Shown here one piece after another: positions 56,042 through 64,000 of a stretch of DNA of 64,000 nt (position 1 is the first letter of the stretch; every line of letters begins with the position of its first letter). The stretch lies in assembly GCF_030908545.1 (NCBI RefSeq), contig NZ_CP133083.1:2489691-2553690 (forward strand), written 5' to 3'. Made by a program: the position numbers and the translations under genes. This stretch comes from Nitrosomonas sp. sh817. GTDB taxonomy: Bacteria > Pseudomonadota > Gammaproteobacteria > Burkholderiales > Nitrosomonadaceae. Under the pieces are notes generated by a model, which did no database searches, was not told where the DNA came from, and saw only the letters and a list, made by a program, of their open reading frames with translations.

Positions 56042-58642
56042 TCATTGCTGTTTGACTCTTGCCAATGAGGAAAGCTTTTTACTCGTCAATCTTGATAGGA
56101 TGTCATCGTTGCTCAGCCTCGCTTCTGTAATCTTGCTTGCAGCAAATTCCCGCCACCCAATAATTCCGGGTGACTGGAATGAATCCCAAAGAGTACGCAT
56201 TGTTGTCATGCACTCTTCTGAAAATTTTTTGAAGTCTTCAACGCTGATATAAAAAATATCTCCCGTGTGAGGTTTAGCAGCAGAATGTAATTTATCTGAA
56301 GTTGAACAAAATACGACCGAGAAATTTACTCCTGGATGTTCGGCTGCGAGGGTATCTGGATGCGCCTTAGCTTGTAGTGTTTTCTCCTTGGAAATAATTG
56401 GTTTCTCCCCAGTCGCCGTGTAATCTTCAAAGACAATGCCGTGTCGTCCAAAGATCCACCAAGGATCTGGATCGCCGGATCGTTCAGTGTTGCCCGATTC
56501 AAAACCTAGTAAGTGACCGAGCTTAACCTGTGCTTCTTCAAACGGTTTTGATTCCTGGTTTGAAAGTCCTTCCCTGATAGCCTGGAAATATTTTTCGATT
56601 TTTGCGCTGCCTGACTTACCAAACCGTTCGAGGACTCCTTCTATACGTTCGATGCGCTCTCCGTAAATGATATCGATAGGCACTTCTTTTGCCTGACTGG
56701 AGATCTGTTCTTGAATCTGTTTAAGCCATGGCAGCGTACTAGCGCATAAAAATGCCGCCGAGAAATGTTCTTGAGCTATCGGTGCTTGCTTTGCCTGGTA
56801 GGCTGCTGAGCCAGCAAGGTAATTCCAAAGCGCAGAATATCCCTTCAGATTATGTCCACCGGCAAGGCTGGCCAACACGTCTTTTGCGGAAGAGAGCGCG
56901 CTGTCAAAATCGCCGGACCAAAGGGCATCGTGAAATTTCACTTCATGAACAACAGAGTTCCCGAGCGGACTTGCCGATGGTATGGGTGATTGAGTCAGTT
57001 CGTCTCTTGTTTCCAATATATGGTTATCAGCTGATTTCCACTCTGGCCCGTGGACAACGAATATGTCGATGTTATCCCCCAGTTCAGACGGATTATCGAC
57101 TTTTGATTGTTCGACACCGAAATTGACTTCGGCCTGAAGTTCCGGATGCAGTGTTTCTCTCTTTTCCGGCATGTGGAAATACTGATGCACCTTGTCGCCG
57201 ATGATAACCACGAGCGCGTAGTCGGTTGATGAACGTGTGCATCTTCCTAACGCCTGAGTGATCCTGGTGCGGATGCGAACCTGGAAGAGGATAGAGGCCC
57301 CAAGGCGGCTGATGATGAAGCGCTCCTGCAGATTTGTGGATTCCGGAAGACCATAGATGATTAGGTATCTGCATTCGTCTCCGATCAGATCGATTCCGTC
57401 ATACCTGTTCGCCAGAACTGCAATGGCGGAACTTGCTTGGGTAAATGATTTCTTCGACGCCTCCAATTGTGCGGCGTCAAAGAGGGTATGACCCTGCGTC
57501 GCCGGAAGTGCCTCAATGGCTTCTCTGACTTTATCGGCGTCGCGGTTACTTGGGGTGAGGACGAGTGCTCTGTCAAATTTCGTAGTCCAGGAAATCGCGA
57601 GGCTCAATGAAGCCGCTTCATCCCACATCCGCATGGGAAACACGAAGAAACGTCTACCGATTCCCTGTTTATCCCAGCCCTCTGGAGCAGGTATCCGTTC
57701 GATTTTCTTACGCCCGAAAATTCTTTCCAGATCACCACCTTCTCCGAGAGTCGCGGACATATAAATGCGCTGCCGCGCATTCTGAAACGGTGCGAAGCTC
57801 TTGGTGGGCGCGATAAGAGGACGAATGAGAATGGAATTGCTGGTGTAATAGAGATGGCAAGCGTGAAGGTGATCTCTGATCATGCGCCATCGATAACCGT
57901 ATTCCTCCGGGTTCTCATCGTCTCTGGAGGCATTGTCAATCGCTGCCGTCAGAGCGGTCCTGCACTTGAGTAAATAAGGCGTTGGAATCTTGTTCACGAA
58001 TGACGTATCAAGCGATCCATCATTATTCTGATTGACATTGCTCTGGTCGTAACGGAGCCGGTCATTTTCTGTGGTATAAGGTGTGATGATCTGCCAGATT
58101 GCATCGAAGGTGGTTGCATCTTGATAACGTCGAACTTCTAATGACCAGAAACTCGACACATAATTCTCGGCGGCGTGGGCATCGTCAAAAATGAGTGTAT
58201 GAACGTCGCTGAAAAACGGGTTCGTATTAAACAGAGTGCTGTAGGTGGCAACACCTATTGATTCGCAATTAATGAAAGCAGTCTTATCGGTCTCCGGGTA
58301 TTGGTGTTTAGAGCCCGAAAAGTCAAGCGCGTTGATCCCATATTTTTCTTTGGCCTGTTCGACGACCTGATGGACAAGTTGTTTGGTGGGACAAAGCACA
58401 AGACATCTCTCCCGTTTTGTTCTTCTGCGCCACTCTGCTATCAGAAGACCAACCAGGGTTTTACCGCTGCCGGTGGGTAATTCAAGCGCTATATCTCGCT
58501 TGTCAATATGACTCATGTATTTGCGAAGCATGTCTGCCTGCTGCGCAAGAAGCCCTTCAACGGTACGATCTCGTAGGTCACGGAACAACGATTCAGGGTC
58601 TTTGATGGATATCGAAGAATTTTGAGGGATTTTAAATGTCAT
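56042..58642 (-). CDS. Superfamily 2 DEAD/DEAH helicase with possible C-terminal nuclease domain
   Basis: The 866-residue protein begins with an SF2 helicase: Walker A LPTGSGKT (residues 55-62), CPTKQLVHQ, motif II DDAH at 153-156, the MSATLGEGGDLERIFG block and motif VI QALGRCTRS near 470. About 200 residues of helical linker follow. Residues about 690-780 read LGHLLGFESG, DPDPWWIFGRHGIVFEDY and KEKTLQAKAHPDTL. This acidic, Glu and Lys order suggests a PD-(D/E)xK-type nuclease, which I infer only. It stands alone next to a HepT-MntA pair and split toxin genes, as defence genes often do. No known defence family could be assigned. Confidence 0.7.
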   Translation of the reverse strand: MTFKIPQNSSISIKDPESLFRDLRDRTVEGLLAQQADMLRKYMSHIDKRDIALELPTGSGKTLVGLLIAEWRRRTKRERCLVLCPTKQLVHQVVEQAKEKYGINALDFSGSKHQYPETDKTAFINCESIGVATYSTLFNTNPFFSDVHTLIFDDAHAAENYVSSFWSLEVRRYQDATTFDAIWQIITPYTTENDRLRYDQSNVNQNNDGSLDTSFVNKIPTPYLLKCRTALTAAIDNASRDDENPEEYGYRWRMIRDHLHACHLYYTSNSILIRPLIAPTKSFAPFQNARQRIYMSATLGEGGDLERIFGRKKIERIPAPEGWDKQGIGRRFFVFPMRMWDEAASLSLAISWTTKFDRALVLTPSNRDADKVREAIEALPATQGHTLFDAAQLEASKKSFTQASSAIAVLANRYDGIDLIGDECRYLIIYGLPESTNLQERFIISRLGASILFQVRIRTRITQALGRCTRSSTDYALVVIIGDKVHQYFHMPEKRETLHPELQAEVNFGVEQSKVDNPSELGDNIDIFVVHGPEWKSADNHILETRDELTQSPIPSASPLGNSVVHEVKFHDALWSGDFDSALSSAKDVLASLAGGHNLKGYSALWNYLAGSAAYQAKQAPIAQEHFSAAFLCASTLPWLKQIQEQISSQAKEVPIDIIYGERIERIEGVLERFGKSGSAKIEKYFQAIREGLSNQESKPFEEAQVKLGHLLGFESGNTERSGDPDPWWIFGRHGIVFEDYTATGEKPIISKEKTLQAKAHPDTLAAEHPGVNFSVVFCSTSDKLHSAAKPHTGDIFYISVEDFKKFSEECMTTMRTLWDSFQSPGIIGWREFAASKITEARLSNDDILSRLTSKKLSSLARVKQQ

Positions 58643-58676
58643 GGAATATGTTCTGTTTCTGATTATTCAGAGTCTT

Positions 58677-58997
58677 TCATTTTTTTCTTTCATAAATAGC
58701 AACCCCAACCCTATCGATATGCGCGATCAAGCCGGTGTTTTCAAGCTGGCGGTATTGCGACAAATCGACGGTATACGGCAGCATCAGATCGTCGATTTCG
58801 TTTTCGATTTGCATTAGTTCATCGAACGGAATTTCGTTACCTTTGATGGTCAGGTCGATATCGGAGCCTGCACGGTAATTTCCCTTGGCGCGTGAGCCGT
58901 ACAGCAGCACCGAGTCGATGGCGGCGTGTTGCGCGAATACGCTGTTGAGCTTTTCCAATGTGGCAGGCGGTAAGCCGAACGGACGCTCATCGGTCAT
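58677..58997 (-). CDS. mntA: MntA-type minimal nucleotidyltransferase antitoxin
   Basis: The 106-residue protein has the nucleotidyltransferase motif GSRAKGNYRAGSDIDLTI (GSxAxG and DxD). MntA antitoxins AMPylate HepT toxins and so silence them. It overlaps the upstream hepT by ATGA. Confidence 0.85.
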   Translation of the reverse strand: MTDERPFGLPPATLEKLNSVFAQHAAIDSVLLYGSRAKGNYRAGSDIDLTIKGNEIPFDELMQIENEIDDLMLPYTVDLSQYRQLENTGLIAHIDRVGVAIYERKK

Positions 58998-59413
58998 GAT
59001 AGGTATTTTCCCATTTCGTCTTTTAACGCGACGAACAAGGGGTAATACTGATGGATGATCGCATCGGTCAATCGCTCGGCGGTACGTTCATCGTAAGTGT
59101 GCGATGAAACATTGCGGCTTTGTATCATCGCCATCCACTGCTCACCGTCTTGAATCAATTCAACCTTGAAAGCTTCCCGGGTGGCATCCCTGGAGCCTTT
59201 GATATTTTGATTGCCTTGCGCTTGCAAGAAATCTTTCAGAAGATTCCAAGCCAATTCATGCGTGAATTCGAATGCCTGGATGACACCTTGTTTTTCCAAT
59301 CCGCTAAGCGGGCGTTGTTGGCTGAGCTCAACGGCGCCTTGTAACTGCAGCAAGGCTTTTTGGTAGCTGTTGAAACGCTGTTGCCAGCGGATATCGAGGT
59401 TATTCATGGTCAT
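58994..59413 (-). CDS. hepT: HEPN-domain RNase toxin, HepT type
   Basis: The 139-residue all-helical protein belongs to the HI0074/HepT-like family. It keeps the RX4HxY motif as RNVSSHTY, which forms the RNase site and carries the tyrosine modified by MntA. It probably cleaves RNA when free. It precedes mntA and overlaps it, the usual order for this module. It may also be read as an HI0074-type substrate-binding protein. Confidence 0.85.
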   Translation of the reverse strand: MTMNNLDIRWQQRFNSYQKALLQLQGAVELSQQRPLSGLEKQGVIQAFEFTHELAWNLLKDFLQAQGNQNIKGSRDATREAFKVELIQDGEQWMAMIQSRNVSSHTYDERTAERLTDAIIHQYYPLFVALKDEMGKYLS

Positions 59414-59544
59414 TTACTTTTCACGCAGCATCGCGGATGTTTGCATTGTCTTGATTTAACGATTATAAGCAAATTTCAGATTGATCGAATTGATGATTCA
59501 TGCTTTTAAAAATGTTTTGAATATTGTAGTAAGGATCATATTAA

Positions 59545-60288
59545 ATGATGTTTAAGCCGCTTGAGATGTTAAAACCTTTTCTGTTGATAGCTTCGATCGT
59601 TCTCCTATCCGGCTGCGCAACGCTCCAGCATGACGCCACCACCACTTACACCCACGCAGTCACAGACGCGGCGGTGGCGGAGGAAAGTGAAATCAATGAC
59701 CGGTTATTTGCCATCAACTCAGCGAATCAAGCCTTGCAGTGGCAGGATGGCAAGGTGCTGGTGGTGACTTGGAAAAGCCAGTCGTCGTTTGATGACAATT
59801 ACAAAGAACAGGCACATACCTCGCTCGAAGAAAAGTTTGTTACTTGGGTAACGGCAGCGCCGCAGGTGCAGGAATTTTGCCGGGATTACGTCCGGCAAAA
59901 TCCGCAAGGCGATCTCGATTTGCGCTTGAAGCAGTATCTGGGACTTAAGCCCGATTCGCATTACGAGGTGTTTGTCGAGCTATGGGTCGATCCGGCGGAT
60001 CTGTTCCGGCCTTGTGTCGATCCGGAGATTCACGACAGCCGTTGTGAATTGAAATTTGCCGAGAATGAAATACCGCAGGTGCGAAACATCGTTAATTATC
60101 CGGCTTTCTACAAAAATCTTTATTTCAACGACTTCCGCTCCCGCCCCGGCGTGCCGTGGACAGGGCTGGGGTATACCTACGATTGGGGCAATCCGCACAG
60201 TCGCGCCGGCGCCAGCGAGTATATCTTACGGCCGGGATCGCCCTATCAAATCAAGCGTGACGTGACGACGGCCGAATATTGCCGCTGA
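59545..60288 (+). CDS. Lipoprotein of unknown function
   Basis: The 247-residue protein has a lipobox (LLSGCA), so it is anchored by lipid in the inner or outer membrane. Its mature part is acidic, with VLVVTWKSQSSFDDNY and a Cys-containing middle (FRPCVDPEIHDSRCELKF). No family is recognised. GGATC precedes two ATGs in a row. It has no operon partner. Confidence 0.75.
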   Translation: MMFKPLEMLKPFLLIASIVLLSGCATLQHDATTTYTHAVTDAAVAEESEINDRLFAINSANQALQWQDGKVLVVTWKSQSSFDDNYKEQAHTSLEEKFVTWVTAAPQVQEFCRDYVRQNPQGDLDLRLKQYLGLKPDSHYEVFVELWVDPADLFRPCVDPEIHDSRCELKFAENEIPQVRNIVNYPAFYKNLYFNDFRSRPGVPWTGLGYTYDWGNPHSRAGASEYILRPGSPYQIKRDVTTAEYCR

Positions 60289-60564
60289 GTTTTTTTGTGA
60301 CAGACAGGCTTGATGTGCCAGAACCAGTAAAAACAGGACAAATGTCCTAGTAAACTAGGAGCGTTGTTCTATTGGGTGGGTCAGTGGCGTCGATTAAGAT
60401 TAATTTAATATCCTGATGGGATATTGTATTTTTCAATAAACTTTTGTTGTTGGCAGGCAGTGTGAGTTTTCAATAATCAGCCAAGTCAAGAGAAGGCTTT
60501 GTAAGTTTCTTTAATGTTTTGACTTCGCTCCAGTTTCATTACTTCAGACTTAAAGGAGTATCAA

Positions 60565-61266
60565 ATGAAGAAATCTCTTTTAACAACCACATTTTGTTTA
60601 TCACTCTTGTCGTTTACGTCTGTTACCCAAGCAGCGCCGATTTTAATCGATTTTGACGATGTATCCGGCTCCAGGGTTGAGATCACCAACCGCTATGCGG
60701 CATTGGGAGTGACCTTGAACGCCATCGACAATCCTTTCCCGCTTTCCGGCGCTTTTCCCGCGCCAGCGGCATTACCAACGATTCGTGGCGGCGTATCGAC
60801 CTGGACCGAAGGTTTTGCCTCGGCAGTTTCACCGCCTCAGGTTGCGGTCAGCATGCCGTATCCCGGAGTAACCGAGTATGGCGATGGCGGCATCTTGATC
60901 AGCTTTGCGTTTGACGTGAACAGCGTATCGCTGGTGGGAGTCGATAATGGCACCAATTTGGGCACGGATGACGAATCGGTGACGTTGACGGCTTATGACG
61001 CGGCGGGAAGCCAGATCGGTCAGGTTTACAGCACCACGAATTTACCGGGTATTTATGATCAGACACCGGCTTCCATCGCAATGGACGGCATCCGCTATGT
61101 CGCATTTAACTATACCGATTCCAATTTCGGCTTTTATTCGATCGACAATCTGGAATTTGTAGCGGCGCCGATTCCTGAGCCTAATATGGTATTTTTGCTT
61201 GGCGCGGGTTTGATCGCGTTGTTTGGATTCCGCAGAAAGCTCAGCCGGGTTAACGCTCGCCGCTAA
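60565..61266 (+). CDS. PEP-CTERM sorted exported protein
   Basis: The 233-residue protein has a signal peptide (cut after TQA), a beta-rich core beginning LIDFDDVSGSRVEITNRYAALGV in two runs, and a C-terminal PEP-CTERM signal: IPEPNM, the helix VFLLGAGLIALFGF and the basic end RRKLSR. The signal should be recognised by an exosortase. Such proteins are common in Nitrosomonas-like and other betaproteobacteria with exopolysaccharide. AAGGAG precedes the ATG. Confidence 0.85.
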   Translation: MKKSLLTTTFCLSLLSFTSVTQAAPILIDFDDVSGSRVEITNRYAALGVTLNAIDNPFPLSGAFPAPAALPTIRGGVSTWTEGFASAVSPPQVAVSMPYPGVTEYGDGGILISFAFDVNSVSLVGVDNGTNLGTDDESVTLTAYDAAGSQIGQVYSTTNLPGIYDQTPASIAMDGIRYVAFNYTDSNFGFYSIDNLEFVAAPIPEPNMVFLLGAGLIALFGFRRKLSRVNARR

Positions 61267-61275
61267 ATTCTCACC

Positions 61276-61294
61276 GGAATCGCAGCGCGATTCC
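61276..61294 (+). terminator. Hairpin after the PEP-CTERM gene
   Basis: GGAATCGC-AGC-GCGATTCC is a perfect 8-bp stem with a 3-nt loop nine bases after the stop. No T-run follows, so it is only a possible terminator. Confidence 0.45.
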
Positions 61295-61476
61295 ATTCAA
61301 TCAGATTCGACAATCATCGGCTAAGGCCGGTGGTTGTTGGTATTAGAGTCCGGTCTGGTATTCGTTATTGCTCCATAACTCAAGCCTGTTGTTTGAATTT
61401 CCAGTATCGCCGTACCGCCAATCTATCGCTCGGCTCATGGCATAAGCCGGTATGATGCTACGTTAAGGAGGTGACG

Positions 61477-62433
61477 ATGGCAAAAATTCTGGTGACCGGA
61501 GCGACCGGTCAGATTGGCGTCGAGTTGACGCTGGCGCTGCGCGAGCATTACGGAGCGGATAATGTGATCGCTGCAGGGCATCGCCGCGAGCCGCCCGGCG
61601 GTTTGGCGCAAGCCGGGCTGTATTGCAGCCTCGATGTACGCAATGCGGCGGCGCTTGATTCGGTGGTGACAGCGCACGGTATCACGGTGATTTATCACTT
61701 GGCTGCGCTGCTTTCCGCCGTGGCGGAGGAACAGCCGCTGCAAGCCTGGGATATCAACATGAACGGTTTGCTCAATGTATTGGAAAGCGCGCGCCAGCAT
61801 GGCTGCCAAGTGTTTTTTCCGAGTTCGATTGCCGCATTCGGCCCTGGTACGCCGCCGTTCAATACGCCGCAAGATACCGTGCAACGTCCGTCGACGATCT
61901 ATGGCATTACCAAAGTCACGGGTGAGTTGCTGTGCGATTACTATTACCGCCGCTATGGCATCGATGCGCGCGGCGTGCGTTATCCTGGATTGATTTCAAA
62001 CCAGGTGTTGCCGGGCGGCGGCACTACCGATTACGCCGTCGATATTTTTTACGCGGCAGTGCGGCAACGGCATTACGATTGCTTTTTGCGCGCGGATACG
62101 CAACTCGATATGATGTACATGCCGGATGCGATTGCCGCGGCGATGCAGTTGATGCAGGCCGATGCCAGCCGGTTGATGCACCGCAACGGTTTCAATGTCA
62201 CCGCGATGAGCTTTACCCCGGCGCAATTGGCGGCAGCCATTCAACAGCATTTACCGGATTTCACCATCGCTTACGCCATCGATCCGCTACGCCAAGCAAT
62301 TGCCGATTCCTGGCCGCGCCATATGGACGATAGTGCCGCCCGCGCCGAATGGGGTTGGCAGCCGCGCTACGATTTATCAGCGATGGTGAATGATATGCTG
62401 CGGCATATCACGGCGAAACTACGCAACAAATAA
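61477..62433 (+). CDS. NAD-dependent epimerase/dehydratase, probable SDR-type L-threonine 3-dehydrogenase
   Basis: The 318-residue enzyme has the Rossmann motif TGATGQIGVEL and the SDR active site YGITK (Tyr-x-x-x-Lys), with FPSSIAAFGP before it and YPGLIS after it, all as in SDR-type threonine dehydrogenases. It would oxidise L-threonine to 2-amino-3-ketobutyrate with NAD. The gene for the next enzyme, Kbl, follows 12 bp downstream, which supports the assignment. A perfect AAGGAGG precedes the ATG at 61477. Confidence 0.85.
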   Translation: MAKILVTGATGQIGVELTLALREHYGADNVIAAGHRREPPGGLAQAGLYCSLDVRNAAALDSVVTAHGITVIYHLAALLSAVAEEQPLQAWDINMNGLLNVLESARQHGCQVFFPSSIAAFGPGTPPFNTPQDTVQRPSTIYGITKVTGELLCDYYYRRYGIDARGVRYPGLISNQVLPGGGTTDYAVDIFYAAVRQRHYDCFLRADTQLDMMYMPDAIAAAMQLMQADASRLMHRNGFNVTAMSFTPAQLAAAIQQHLPDFTIAYAIDPLRQAIADSWPRHMDDSAARAEWGWQPRYDLSAMVNDMLRHITAKLRNK

Positions 62434-62445
62434 CCGGAGGGTGTC

Positions 62446-63669
62446 ATGACGCTTGCAAAAATCGAACCGTTGTTCCAGGCAAAACTCAATCAATTGCAAC
62501 AGCAAGGCGTGCGCAAGGGCGACGAAAAAATCGTCACCGGCGTGCTGCCGCCGTCCGATGGCTTCGGGCCGCGTTACCGGTTGCACGGTTATGAGGATCG
62601 CGCTTTTCTGCGCATGAATTCGAATTCTTATCTGGGACTGGCGCGGCATCCGGCGGTGATCGAAGCGGAAACGCGGGCAGCCGAGGAATTTGGCGCCGGT
62701 CCCGGCGCGGTGCGCTTTATCAGCGGCACGTATGCGCCGCACATCGAGCTGGAGCGGCGGCTGGCGGCGTTTCATGGCCGTGAAGCGGCGATGTTGTTCA
62801 GCGCCGCGTATGCCACGATGGTCGGCGTGCTGCCGCAATTGATTTCCGAACAGACTTTAGTGGTCAGCGATGCGCTTAACCATAATTGCATCATCAACGC
62901 GATCCGGCTGGCGCATTCAGCCGGCAAGGCAATTTATAAACACAGCACGATCGGCGAACTGGAAACGATTCTGAGCACCAACCGCGATCGCTTTCAGCGG
63001 GTGTGTGTTGTCACCGACGGCATTTTCAGCATGCGCGGCGATCATGCGCCGCTGGCCGAGCTCGATGCTTGCTGCGAACAACACCAAGGCGATTATCCCG
63101 AAGGAATCGTGACCATCGTCGATGATTCGCACGGCATCGGCGCATTCGGCGCCACCGGGCGCGGCACCGAAGAAGTGACCGGCACGCGCGCGGATGTGCT
63201 GATCGGCACGCTCGGCAAGGCGTTCGGCGTCAACGGCGGTTACGTCGTAGCCAGCACGGCCACTATCGCCTATTTACGAGAAACCGCGCCGCTGTATATC
63301 TATTCCAATCCGATTACCCCCGCCGAGGCCGCTGCCGCATTGGCGGCATTGGATGTACTGGAAAGCCCCGAAGGCTTACGTCTGCTCGAACAACTGCGCC
63401 ATTTCAGCCGTAAATTGCGAACCGGTCTGCAGCAGCTCGGTTTTGAAACACTCGACGGCGAGCATCCAATCGTGCCTATCTTCATTCGCGATACCGCGCA
63501 AACCGCGGCGTTGGTTACGCATCTGCTCGATCATAATATTCTCGCAACCGGTTTGAACTATCCGGTCGTGCCGCAAGGCGATCAGGAAATCCGTTTGCAA
63601 GTTTCCACAGAACACACCGAGAAAGATTTGGATTATCTGTTGGAAGTGCTGAGGTGTTTTAACAGTTAA
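62446..63669 (+). CDS. kbl: 2-amino-3-ketobutyrate CoA ligase (glycine C-acetyltransferase) or related PLP enzyme
   Basis: The 407-residue alpha-oxoamine synthase has MNSNSYLGLARHP, the GAGPGAVRFISGTYAPHIELE block, VDDSHGIGAFGATGRG and the PLP lysine in GTLGKAFGVNGGYV. With the dehydrogenase upstream it would cleave 2-amino-3-ketobutyrate with CoA to glycine and acetyl-CoA. A related alpha-oxoamine synthase is the main alternative; the operon partner favours Kbl. GGAGG precedes the ATG. Confidence 0.85.
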   Translation: MTLAKIEPLFQAKLNQLQQQGVRKGDEKIVTGVLPPSDGFGPRYRLHGYEDRAFLRMNSNSYLGLARHPAVIEAETRAAEEFGAGPGAVRFISGTYAPHIELERRLAAFHGREAAMLFSAAYATMVGVLPQLISEQTLVVSDALNHNCIINAIRLAHSAGKAIYKHSTIGELETILSTNRDRFQRVCVVTDGIFSMRGDHAPLAELDACCEQHQGDYPEGIVTIVDDSHGIGAFGATGRGTEEVTGTRADVLIGTLGKAFGVNGGYVVASTATIAYLRETAPLYIYSNPITPAEAAAALAALDVLESPEGLRLLEQLRHFSRKLRTGLQQLGFETLDGEHPIVPIFIRDTAQTAALVTHLLDHNILATGLNYPVVPQGDQEIRLQVSTEHTEKDLDYLLEVLRCFNS

Positions 63670-63735
63670 TTGACAGTAAACCACGAATGATAACGGTATC
63701 AAGAACTATTATCGTTTATAATCAATAATTTGTTG

Positions 63736-63764
63736 TTGTTTTTGTGCTTCATGATTCGTATAAT
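63736..63764 (+). promoter_or_regulatory. Predicted sigma-70 promoter of the bacterioferritin gene
   Basis: TTGTTT and TATAAT are separated by 17 bp and lie about 95 bp before the bacterioferritin start. The -10 box is perfect; the -35 box matches in its first three bases. No clear Fur box is visible. Confidence 0.45.
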
Positions 63765-63857
63765 GCCGGGTGTTAGCACAAAACGTCGCTGGCGGCTGCC
63801 CATTTGAAGAATCAGCAGGCGCTGGCGGTTACTCAATAGCATGTGAGGAATACAATT

Positions 63858-64000
63858 ATGAAAGGCAATCCAAAAATCATCGACTTACTAAACAAGCTGC
63901 TGGCGGAAGAGCTGACGGCGATGGATCAATATTTCGCCCACTCGCGGATGTACGAAGATTGGGGATTCAGCAAACTGTACGAACGCATCAATCACGAAAT
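63858..64000 (+). CDS. bfr: Bacterioferritin, N-terminal part (cut by window end)
   Basis: The first 47 residues ([20 protein letters not shown], then [14 protein letters not shown]) match bacterioferritin, including the ferroxidase Glu in [13 protein letters not shown] and the Met-rich haem region that would follow. It stores iron in a 24-mer shell. TGAGGA stands before the ATG. The rest is outside the window. Confidence 0.92.
   Translation, partial: MKGNPKIIDLLNKLLAEELTAMDQYFAHSRMYEDWGFSKLYERINHE

Overview
The window looks like a chromosomal piece of a betaproteobacterium, most likely a Nitrosomonas-type ammonia oxidiser. This is inferred from the riboflavin/nusB/thiL/pgpA cluster, PEP-CTERM proteins, moderate GC and many short IS-like repeats; no ammonia-oxidation gene is present to prove it. 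About 23 kb is housekeeping. The rest is accessory: defence and toxin-antitoxin genes, insertion sequences, a TonB system and a phosphate transporter.

Layout. 0-2.3 kb: the end of an unknown gene, a FecR-like protein and a D-Ala-D-Ala carboxypeptidase with a SPOR domain. 2.8-10.5 kb: a decayed defence patch with a TIR-STAND-TPR gene broken by an IS630 element, a truncated DUF4160 gene with its DUF2442 partner, a DASS anion transporter, a second TIR gene wrecked by a 147-bp repeat, and an AT-rich membrane-protein gene. 10.7-15.1 kb (minus strand): ribE-ribBX-ribH-nusB-thiL-pgpA, then tRNA-Arg(CCG) and a CorB/HlyC-type protein. 16.9-21.4 kb: icd, cspA and clpS-clpA. 22-55.4 kb: a segment bounded by two identical inverted IS30 copies. 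56-59.4 kb: a large helicase with a possible nuclease tail and a HepT-MntA pair. 59.5-64 kb: a lipoprotein, a PEP-CTERM protein, a threonine-to-glycine gene pair (SDR threonine dehydrogenase and Kbl) and the start of bacterioferritin.

The main structural result is that the 30,658 bp between the IS30 copies (23593-54250) have been inverted by recombination between the two ISs. The 3-bp target duplications are swapped exactly as inversion predicts (GGA/CTT at one copy, TCC/AAG at the other). Turning the segment back restores in frame two genes whose halves now lie about 31 kb apart: an addiction-module antitoxin next to its ParE-type toxin, and a 190-aa secreted protein that had been interrupted by an IS5 element, itself carrying IS30.

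Inside the inverted segment, three sites with the 11-bp-spaced double heptamer of a Pho box lie upstream of (i) a DUF3450/TtpC-ExbB-ExbD-TonB-TPR operon followed by a large TonB-dependent receptor, (ii) a secreted beta-helix-like protein and (iii) pstSCAB. This suggests one phosphate-starvation regulon in which a dedicated TonB system works with PstSCAB. The same segment carries a type I restriction-modification locus into which an Abi_2 gene (with a structured leader that may be an abiF-type RNA) and a Phd/PIN toxin-antitoxin pair are inserted. Two MITE-like repeat families (three and two copies) are scattered in the window; one supplies the stop codon and last residues of RibE.
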